NCBI GenBank assembly: GCA_016937865.1
Contig: JAFGVS010000008.1
Location: 1 to 36,705 of the forward strand
Source of the DNA: Alphaproteobacteria bacterium
Lineage (GTDB): Bacteria; Pseudomonadota; Alphaproteobacteria; Rs-D84; NBLK01
Reading direction: 5' to 3'
DNA: 36,705 nt
The stretch's first letter is position 1, and every line of letters begins with the position of its first letter. This document shows positions 30,813-36,705 of the stretch, piece after piece. The position numbers were made by a program, and so were the translations under genes. A model generated the notes under the pieces. The model worked only from the letters and a program-made list of their open reading frames with translations, ran no database searches and was not told the DNA's origin.

Positions 30813-32492
30813 TTAATAAACGTCGGGTTCATTGATGAAGCCACACCACCGTTCGATTTCATCAATGCCAATGATTCCTTGCAGCATTTTTTCAACCGCG
30901 GCTTCGCGCAAGGTGCGACCATGTAAATGATTGATCCAATATGAAACGGCATCTTTCGTGCGACCTTCTAACATAATGGTTAAAAATTCGGTATCGGGTA
31001 AGATAACTTCAAAAGCGCCAACACGGCCAACAATCGCTTTCCCGCCACACGCTTTGCATCCTTCGCCTTTGATATAGGCAAGATCTACCGCTTCTTGGCC
31101 ATAGGCCTCTAAGAGTCGGTCGTGGATCGGGTTGTCTTTATTCTCAGAAAGCTTTTTACGGCACTCTGGGCAGAGTTTCTTAAACAGACGCTGTGAGATT
31201 AATCCTTTAATTAAAGAAGCATCGCGGAGCTTAAATTCTTCAACCCCCATGTCTTGTAAACGGGTTAGGATGGCCGGCGCGGTATTGGCATGAAGGGTCG
31301 TCCAAACATTATGCCCCGATAAGGCACCTTTAAAAGTCAGCTGGGCGGCAGAAAGAGTCCGGATTTCCCCAACCATCATCGCATCTGGATCAGATCGCAA
31401 GGCGGCAGCCAACGCAGCGGTAAAGGCCTTGTCTTTTTCTTCTTCGTTTTGGGTGTTGGTTACCGGCATTTGCTGGGCGCCATCAATCGGATATTCGGGT
31501 GGATCTTCCACCGTAATTAAATTAATTTCATAATGGTTTTCTTGCAATAATAAATTCATGTTTCCGGCCAAAGTCGTACTTTTACCAGATCCAGTTGGAC
31601 CAGCAATCACACAAAGACCTGTGGAAAAATGACGCATACGGTTAAAGCGGTCGGTTTCATATTTAGTGGCCCCTTTACTTTCCAAAGCCAGATCAGTTTC
31701 TTTGTTGGCGTATAAAAGTCGCATGACCAAATATTGAGATCCAAACGCGATAGGGTTAAATTGTAGACGGATCGCCAACACACTGGAAGGCAAATATAAA
31801 TCTTTCGAACCACGCAGGGGTGTTTCGCCTAATTTTTGGGCAGATTGGAATTCATTTTGGGCATAGTTACTATCAGAAATATCGGCACTGGCAAACACAG
31901 AGCGCACAAAGGCTTCGCCCCATTGTGAATCGTATTCATAGGTTTTTTGCATGGTTCCGTCAATGCGGAAAAATACACGGGTGGTTTCACCAACAATGAC
32001 ATGGACGTCGGATACGCCTTTCTCCGAAGCATTGGCAATAATATCGACATAATCTTTTTGAATTTCGTTATTAAAATCATCCCCGAAAGGCACATTAGAA
32101 TCACGCTTTTTCGCATTTTCTTTGTAAATCCCATTTAGGATTCCAAGGGAAGTATAAATGGGTTTTTTTAAAGGAAGGCCTCGCTGTCTAACCAAAGATT
32201 CAAAACTAAGAACCCGTCCGTCATAGCGATTCGACTGGGAAACGACAAAAGAACCATCAGAAAAATAAGCAAGTAAATTTCGGGTGTCGCGTGAAACAGA
32301 AAGGGTTTCACCTTCATCGGAAAGCAGTTTGTTGTTGTTGGAAAAAAGACGGGATAAAATATCTTTTTCGTCTAAGCCTTTCCAAGGATCAACAGAAGAT
32401 GGAGTGGATGTCTCCGGAGGCGTAACATCCTTTTTTTCAAGAGTGTTGTCTACGTCTTTTGCAGCAATGGCTTCAGAGGAAGGAATCTTCAT
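30813..32492 (-). CDS. pilQ: Type IVb pilus assembly ATPase PilQ
   Basis: A GspE/PilB-family secretion ATPase (559 residues) that powers pilin polymerisation from the cytoplasm. Motifs in order: Walker A GPTGSGKS (298-305), Asp box EDPPE (329-333), Walker B with MMVGEIR (372-378), His box HNVWTTLHA (394-402), and a zinc tetracysteine CPEC...CKAC (C441, C444, C479, C482). The N-terminal 130 residues are low in complexity and poorly conserved, as in R64 PilQ. Its ATG overlaps the pilP stop by 4 nt (ATGA), so it belongs to the pilO-pilP-pilQ operon. In gene order pilR should come next; instead an antisense gene intervenes. Confidence 0.93.
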   Translation of the reverse strand: MKIPSSEAIAAKDVDNTLEKKDVTPPETSTPSSVDPWKGLDEKDILSRLFSNNNKLLSDEGETLSVSRDTRNLLAYFSDGSFVVSQSNRYDGRVLSFESLVRQRGLPLKKPIYTSLGILNGIYKENAKKRDSNVPFGDDFNNEIQKDYVDIIANASEKGVSDVHVIVGETTRVFFRIDGTMQKTYEYDSQWGEAFVRSVFASADISDSNYAQNEFQSAQKLGETPLRGSKDLYLPSSVLAIRLQFNPIAFGSQYLVMRLLYANKETDLALESKGATKYETDRFNRMRHFSTGLCVIAGPTGSGKSTTLAGNMNLLLQENHYEINLITVEDPPEYPIDGAQQMPVTNTQNEEEKDKAFTAALAAALRSDPDAMMVGEIRTLSAAQLTFKGALSGHNVWTTLHANTAPAILTRLQDMGVEEFKLRDASLIKGLISQRLFKKLCPECRKKLSENKDNPIHDRLLEAYGQEAVDLAYIKGEGCKACGGKAIVGRVGAFEVILPDTEFLTIMLEGRTKDAVSYWINHLHGRTLREAAVEKMLQGIIGIDEIERWCGFINEPDVY

Positions 32493-33295
32493 TGAATTTC
32501 GATCTCTTCCGTTTCACCATCTTTTTCAATAGTAATCCCTTTTTTCGGCTGGATTTTACGAATAGTATAACCATCTACTTCCGTTCCGACTTTAACACGT
32601 GTTTTGGTATCGTTATCGTTATTAACCAAAACGGCAATCAATTTTTTACCAACCCCCATAATAGTTTTGATGGAATACATATCTCTAAATGTTCGGACAA
32701 CTTCTTCTTCCTGTGCATATGATGTCGGTTCAGGAGGAACATAATGCGAGGCTTCTTCTGACGTTGTTTGAGAGGCTTCTTTGGCATTAAGACTAACGTC
32801 GCCGTATTGTGCCAATTCTTTAGCCAATTTTAAACGCTGAAGCTTGATGCGATCTCTTTCCAGCTCCATTTTTTGTTCTTCCGTTTGAAGGTCCATTAAC
32901 ATTTTATTTTTTTCAAATTCAGCGAATTGATCAAAAATAGACCCAGTTGTTTCCAAAGATAACAGCGGATGGGTTGTCACAGGCGTTGTGATCGCAGACT
33001 CCAGGGTCATCGGATTTGCTTCAACACGTGCTTCTGCCGTTGGTTGTTCTTGAGAGTGTTGTGAAAAATCCTCATACGGGATTTCGCTCTCATCTATGGC
33101 AACTTCTTCAATATTACCAGACAAAGAAGGTGCTTCGATTGTTTCCTGGACAGCAGATTCAACCGGGTTTTCAACGACAATATCTTCGCTTGGAAAGGTT
33201 TCTGGCTGTAAAGAAACATCAACTTCCATAGGTTGAGCAAATGAAATCAGTGGTATTAAAAATAGTGTGAAACATAAAAATCTAAGGTTTAGCAT
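32489..33295 (-). CDS. pilP: Type IVb pilus biogenesis protein PilP
   Basis: A 268-residue periplasmic protein: signal peptide (1-20, cleavage after SFA), a long Glu/Pro/Thr-rich linker, a coiled coil (about 117-165, FEKNKMLMDLQTEEQKMELE and RIKLQRLKLAKELAQYG), and a small C-terminal beta domain (about 205-268, MYSIKTIMGVGKKLIAVLVN, then RVKVGTEVDGYTIRKIQPK). This layout is that of PilP in IncI1 thin-pilus operons, which connects PilO to the secretin. The start at 33295 has SD AAGGAA and overlaps the end of pilO by 14 nt; a start at 33313 would lie upstream of the signal peptide and lacks support. Confidence 0.83.
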   Translation of the reverse strand: MLNLRFLCFTLFLIPLISFAQPMEVDVSLQPETFPSEDIVVENPVESAVQETIEAPSLSGNIEEVAIDESEIPYEDFSQHSQEQPTAEARVEANPMTLESAITTPVTTHPLLSLETTGSIFDQFAEFEKNKMLMDLQTEEQKMELERDRIKLQRLKLAKELAQYGDVSLNAKEASQTTSEEASHYVPPEPTSYAQEEEVVRTFRDMYSIKTIMGVGKKLIAVLVNNDNDTKTRVKVGTEVDGYTIRKIQPKKGITIEKDGETEEIEIQ

Positions 33296-34571
33296 AAATG
33301 ATTCCTTTTCCATCCCAGGCTTTTGTTTGAGTATTCCATTTCATTTCAGTCCATTGGATTGGACCCAAGGTGTACAAAATAGACGCCCATTCTCCTACAG
33401 CTATTTTAGAGGAAAAAGAAAAATTTACAACCTCAAAATCGCCAAGCTGTTCAGCTGTCTTTTTCGCCGACCCCAATAAAATATTTTGTTTGGTGCGCTG
33501 GGCAAACGTCATCAAGCGTTGTTCGATGTCCTTGGATTTTAAAAGAGGCTTTATAGAGCGTTTCGTAATTTTAGGTAAATCAAGTTTTAACCAAATGGTG
33601 CTACCCCGACCCTCGGTTTCCATTTTGGCTTGGGGAAAATAGGTTTGATACGCTGTCTCAAAAAAGTCCAAAGATCCGCCACGGCGTTCATAACGGGCAC
33701 GGAGTTCTTTGTCGTCGCAGCTAAGTTCAAACAAGGCCCATCCAGGAATAGATTGTCCGAAATAGCGCAAACCGTTCTGGCAAAAAGCGGCATGTTCCTT
33801 GAAATCCAACAAGCCTTCCCAAGTCATTTTTTTCTTTTCAATAGAGACAATGTGTTGAATCGCTTTTAGGGTTGATTCTGCCGCATCTACGGCCTGGCCC
33901 ATTTGATTTTTTTTTGGGAGCTTCTTTGGCGTAAATTTTGATTTTTTCTTCATTTCAGCCATGGTAGGTGGTTTTGGAAACAATAGAGGTTTCAAAAAAT
34001 ATCCGCCAACGACAAGCGCAATCAGGGCAAAAATTAACATCATGTGGTTTTTCGTGGCCAAAGGCTGCAGAGTAACGGGGCGCACGCGTTCTAATAAATT
34101 GCCGACTTCCATATCTTGTGTCCCATCAATGGACCAAGATGCCGGGGCGATTTTATAACCCCAATCCGGTAAAGACAGAAGGTCTTTAAAAGCTTTTTTC
34201 GCCTCGTCTTCATTGTCGAATAAAAAATCGTCTTCAGGCAAAAGGAGGTTGTTGCGTTGTACGACCATCCACCACCCTTCTTTAACTTTGAAAACGGCCA
34301 ACATAGAGGTTTTGTCTTTGAGTGCGGCGGCCACGGAAAGAGTTGCAACAGGTAGATTTTTTTTATGTCCTTTTTTGGTAAAGCCCAGCCCAAATTGAGG
34401 TGATCCTCCCGATTTAGTGCAGTAAAGTTGGGCACCGCCGATTAAAGAGCGTGCCGTACGTTCGACAAAGTGGAGCTTTTGACTACCGCCCGGTAAAGGC
34501 TGCCAAAAAAGACCGACGGCATACGTCTTTCCATTAACAGTAATGAGTTGTGGATAGGTGGTCTTTGGCAT
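33282..34571 (-). CDS. pilO: Type IVb pilus protein PilO
   Basis: A 429-residue inner-membrane protein. It has a large N-terminal cytoplasmic domain (1-170, with VNGKTYAVGLFWQPLPGG and KEGWWMVVQRNNLLLPEDDF), one membrane helix (about 177-197, MMLIFALIALVVGGYFLKP), a basic linker, and a C-terminal periplasmic domain. This matches the PilO2/pilin accessory family of R64-type pili, an actin-like domain protein that bridges the ATPase and periplasmic parts. The ATG at 34571 has SD AGAGGAAAG; an extension to 34622 would start inside the promoter and is rejected. First gene of pilO-pilP-pilQ. Confidence 0.85.
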   Translation of the reverse strand: MPKTTYPQLITVNGKTYAVGLFWQPLPGGSQKLHFVERTARSLIGGAQLYCTKSGGSPQFGLGFTKKGHKKNLPVATLSVAAALKDKTSMLAVFKVKEGWWMVVQRNNLLLPEDDFLFDNEDEAKKAFKDLLSLPDWGYKIAPASWSIDGTQDMEVGNLLERVRPVTLQPLATKNHMMLIFALIALVVGGYFLKPLLFPKPPTMAEMKKKSKFTPKKLPKKNQMGQAVDAAESTLKAIQHIVSIEKKKMTWEGLLDFKEHAAFCQNGLRYFGQSIPGWALFELSCDDKELRARYERRGGSLDFFETAYQTYFPQAKMETEGRGSTIWLKLDLPKITKRSIKPLLKSKDIEQRLMTFAQRTKQNILLGSAKKTAEQLGDFEVVNFSFSSKIAVGEWASILYTLGPIQWTEMKWNTQTKAWDGKGIIYAKP

Positions 34572-34593
34572 ATATTTCTTTCCTCTAGGTCCT

Positions 34594-34622
34594 ATACTAA
34601 TCAAAGGTTTAACACTTTGCAA
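34594..34622 (-). promoter_or_regulatory. Promoter of pilO-pilP-pilQ
   Basis: Minus-strand TTGCAA (34622-34617), 17-bp spacer, TAGTAT (34599-34594), 22 nt before the ATG. Confidence 0.6.
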
Positions 34623-34645
34623 GGGGGAAGAAAAAAGAAGTATAT

Positions 34646-34951
34646 TTATTCTCTTTGGTTGGTGTCAATATCCGACCATGTGAAATGATAATCGCCATTA
34701 ATCAGAAAAACAGTGTCACCTCCGTAAACAAATGTATCTCGGGAATCATCGGGTTCAATGCTTTTTAGGCGTTCCAACAATCCTTCTTTAACGGAATCGG
34801 GAAGATCATCAAGAGGATCTCTCGGAGGAAAAGTAACCGTAAAAGTATCGGGGGTCGCTGACTTCGCGGCATCATCCGTCAGACGGCTTGAATTTTCAGC
34901 ACAAGAATAAAGAATCGAAACCATCGAAACCATAAAAATAATTTTTTTCAT
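34646..34951 (-). CDS. Small lipoprotein, function unknown
   Basis: A 101-residue predicted lipoprotein: MKKIIFMVSMVSILYSC with lipobox ILYSC (Cys 17). The mature part is acidic, rich in Asp, Ser and Pro (PPRDPLDDLPDSVKEGL, then SIEPDDSRDTFVYGGDTVFL), with one short beta-like end (GDYHFTWSDID). No family recognised. SD GAGGAG precedes the ATG, so it is not of the SD-less orphan class. It lies 23 nt upstream of the pilO promoter on the same strand and may be linked to the pilus locus, but nothing proves it. Confidence 0.75.
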   Translation of the reverse strand: MKKIIFMVSMVSILYSCAENSSRLTDDAAKSATPDTFTVTFPPRDPLDDLPDSVKEGLLERLKSIEPDDSRDTFVYGGDTVFLINGDYHFTWSDIDTNQRE

Positions 34952-35047
34952 ATTGAGCTCCTCTGTTAATATTTAAAGCAATAAGTAAAGAAGATTTGCG
35001 CAAAAGTCAAGGATTCGAGAGGGTGGTGTGAATTTGGGAGGAGATAA

Positions 35048-35137
35048 AAAGTATTTTTTTCTCTTTCTGTTATTAAAACCGTTGCGAAGGATCTCGGGGT
35101 AGCGGAAAGAAATTTAAAAAAGATAGAAAAAGACTAA
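35048..35137 (+). pseudogene. Possible gene remnant (30 codons, no start)
   Basis: The 215-bp gap from 34952 to 35166 holds a plus-strand frame with no start codon. It reads SVIKTVAKDLGVAERNLKKI near its end and stops at 35135-35137, shortly before the shared terminator. The peptide looks protein-like (helix-turn-helix style LGVAERNLKKIEK), in contrast to the low-complexity frames elsewhere. It could be the decayed 3' end of a DNA-binding protein gene, or chance. Confidence 0.22.
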
Positions 35138-35142
35138 CACTA

Positions 35143-35168
35143 TAAAAAAAGCCCAATTGGGCTTTTTT
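35143..35168. terminator. Bidirectional terminator of the PPi-phosphofructokinase gene
   Basis: AAAAAAAGCCCAATTGGGCTTTTTT: perfect palindrome with T-runs in both directions. It overlaps the stop codon of the gene at 35167-36243. Confidence 0.85.
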
Positions 35169-36243
35169 AATCCCCAACATAAATCCCAGCCGATTGGGCG
35201 GCTTGAACGATGGTATCTGATTTCTTTAAAAGGCGAGTAGAATCTGTTTCTAAATCCTTAATTGGAATAGAAATAAGTTTGTCATTCCGGATCGAAACCA
35301 TGCAATTAGGCTTTTTTTGATCCAACATATCCAAGGCATGGTTCGCCAATCGTAAGGCAAGCACACGATCATAAACGGACGGTTTGCCACCGCGTTGAAA
35401 ATGACCCGCAACCATGGCGCGGGAAGAGATAGAGGCGTTTTCCAACCAAGAAACAATTTCTTTAGATGCAGATTTAAAGGCCGGGTCTTTCGGTTTGACA
35501 CCTTCTGAAACAACAATAAGACCGGAAAAACGTTTTTCAGTATTCAAAATAGTTTGAATATGCTTAATAAGATTATCTTTAGAATAGTTAAATTCAGGAA
35601 CAATAATGGCATCAACGCCACCGGCTACCCCGCCATGCATCGCCAGGTGTCCGCTGCTGTTTCCCATCGTTTCAAGCACCATAATCCGATGATGAGAATA
35701 AGCGGTGGTGCGCAAATTATCTAATAAATGAACAACTTCTTGAATACCGGTATCAAAACCAATGGAACGATCAATACTCTTAATATCATTATCAATGGTC
35801 TTTGGAATACCAATCACAGGGAGATTGATGGGCAAACAAAGTTTTGCAATTTTTTGTAAGGAGTCATCACCACCCGTTAAAATTAAGGCATCGAGTTTTA
35901 GTTTTTTGATTTGTTTTTCGAAAACATCATCTAAAACGACAAAAGAGCGATCGGCGTTTACAACAATATATTTGCCTTTATAGGGCGACCAATCAGCAAT
36001 ATTGGCATCGCTTAGTTTCCGCAGATTAGACCCTAAGAAGGTTCCTGAAACCATATCAATAAACTGAGGAAAAGTCTCTGTCGTCAGATCAATAGAATCG
36101 ATTGGATTTTGAACCAAACCATGGGCGGCATTTTTAATACCAATAATATCCCAACCACGATACGCCGCACCTCTGACGAGCGTTTTTAAAACGACATTCA
36201 ATCCGGCGCAATCGCCACCCGCAGTCATAACACCAATACGCAT
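35167..36243 (-). CDS. pfp: Pyrophosphate-dependent 6-phosphofructokinase
   Basis: Phosphofructokinase family, 358 residues: fructose 6-phosphate to fructose 1,6-bisphosphate in glycolysis. The active-site segments are GVMTAGGDCAGLN (4-16), TGGDDSL (123-129), PKTIDND (147-153) with catalytic Asp 151, and ETMGNSSGHLAMHGG. In ATP-dependent enzymes the second reads GGDGS and the third PGTIDND. The Asp (127) in GGDD and Lys (148) in PKTIDND are the residues that mark pyrophosphate use, so I call this a PPi-dependent, reversible enzyme (EC 2.7.1.90). It is close in length to the short single-subunit PPi-PFKs. SD AAGGA precedes the ATG. A shared terminator follows. Confidence 0.88.
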   Translation of the reverse strand: MRIGVMTAGGDCAGLNVVLKTLVRGAAYRGWDIIGIKNAAHGLVQNPIDSIDLTTETFPQFIDMVSGTFLGSNLRKLSDANIADWSPYKGKYIVVNADRSFVVLDDVFEKQIKKLKLDALILTGGDDSLQKIAKLCLPINLPVIGIPKTIDNDIKSIDRSIGFDTGIQEVVHLLDNLRTTAYSHHRIMVLETMGNSSGHLAMHGGVAGGVDAIIVPEFNYSKDNLIKHIQTILNTEKRFSGLIVVSEGVKPKDPAFKSASKEIVSWLENASISSRAMVAGHFQRGGKPSVYDRVLALRLANHALDMLDQKKPNCMVSIRNDKLISIPIKDLETDSTRLLKKSDTIVQAAQSAGIYVGD

Positions 36244-36302
36244 ATTTATAATCCTTCTTTTCTATGATCAAAAAACGAGTCTATCCAAGCATCAAGCTGA
36301 AA

Positions 36303-36705
36303 TCAAGAAATAACAGGCATGGTTTTGAATCGGGATCGTAGATCGTCCAGAAAAACAGCCCACTGTTTCGGGGGAGTCGTTGCGGTTAACAACAAAAAAC
36401 TATGAACACTTTTTAAATGTTCTAAAAAAGAAAAGAACTGTTTTTCAGATTCAGAGGCCATGGGCATAGAAAAAACATCCGCCGCACATTGTTCATTTTG
36501 TTTAAAAAAAGCATCCACGTTTTCAAAAATATACAGTGATTTCGGCCGGATTTTAACGTCAAGCGTCGTTAAATAGGTCGCGTTGTGGGTCTGTGCAAAA
36601 TGGCGGATCAAATTGGTGTGCTCACCCGTTAAAATCAAGACAGGCTCTGCCCATGGAAAATCCATCACCTGTTTAAACGTTTCAGGGTTTCCATTTTTTA
36701 AAACA
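36303..36705 (-). CDS. Hda-like (DnaA-related) protein, N terminus outside window
   Basis: A frame open to the window edge gives the last 133 residues. It contains NPETFKQVMDFPWAEPVLIL, IRPKSLYIFENVDAFFKQNE, and the end HSFLLLTATTPPKQWAVFLD then DLRSRFKTMPVIS. The LLLTATTPPxxW and DLRSRF run is the sensor-1/arginine region of Hda/DnaA AAA+ proteins, which in alphaproteobacteria (HdaA) restrain replication initiation. Two oddities: where the P-loop should be, the sequence is LTGEHTNLIRHF instead of GPxGSGKTHL, and the protein stops right after MPVIS, without the C-terminal lid helices. It is therefore either a degenerate or a highly specialised Hda paralogue. Confidence 0.62.
   Translation of the reverse strand, partial: VLKNGNPETFKQVMDFPWAEPVLILTGEHTNLIRHFAQTHNATYLTTLDVKIRPKSLYIFENVDAFFKQNEQCAADVFSMPMASESEKQFFSFLEHLKSVHSFLLLTATTPPKQWAVFLDDLRSRFKTMPVIS

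Overview
The window looks like chromosome from an AT-rich, probably host-associated alphaproteobacterium. Evidence: LpxA is paired with LpxI (the alphaproteobacterial UDP-2,3-diacylglucosamine pyrophosphatase) rather than LpxH; a small coiled-coil gene lies upstream of zapA; ParC and the Hda-like protein look alphaproteobacterial; and most genes have Shine-Dalgarno (SD) sites. A pyrophosphate-type phosphofructokinase suggests a fermentative, energy-sparing metabolism. I cannot name a genus. No phage, transposase, integrase or CRISPR array is visible.

Layout. 0-2.3 kb: a divergent gene fragment, lpxA-lpxI (lipid A) and a TRL-like lipoprotein. 2.4-3.0 kb: an orphan exported protein. 3.4-5.6 kb: pilL/TcpQ-like and pilN-like secretin of a type IVb pilus. 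5.8-8.8 kb (minus): fpr-parC. 8.9-11.2 kb: a small membrane protein, an FtsB-like protein, plsY and dprA. 11.2-17.2 kb (minus): an exported acidic protein and two large cysteine-rich repeat proteins that are paralogues. 17.2-19.6 kb (minus): coiled-coil gene, DUF4402 protein, zapA, tolB. 19.7-23.0 kb: rph, secD, secF. 23.1-25.4 kb (minus): tRNA-Gly(TCC) and a VirD4/TraG-type coupling ATPase. 25.4-26.9 kb: serS. 27.0-28.9 kb: an array of five small single-gene units, each with its own promoter and terminator. 29.0-34.6 kb (minus): pilO-pilP-pilQ, a plus-strand orphan gene, then pilR. 34.6-36.7 kb (minus): a lipoprotein, PPi-phosphofructokinase and an Hda-like fragment cut by the window edge.

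Two themes stand out. First, the pieces of a chromosomal type IVb pilus of the IncI1/R64 kind (PilL, N, O, P, Q, R) are split over two loci, and a T4SS coupling ATPase lies between them; on R64-like plasmids, thin pilus and conjugation machinery go together. Second, six otherwise unrecognised small genes (starts 2411, 27482, 27882, 28242, 28569, 30222) share one design: a -35/-10 promoter with exactly 17 bp spacing, a G-poor leader with no SD that usually carries a TTAAAAATTAAA-like block just before the ATG, and in most cases a hairpin terminator of their own. Two of these promoter-leaders are a near-identical 54-bp duplication. This coordinated, SD-independent orphan-gene class is the best candidate for something undescribed. 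Smaller signals are two pairs of dispersed intergenic motifs, a short ORF between secD and secF, and recent sequence exchange between the two cysteine-rich genes.
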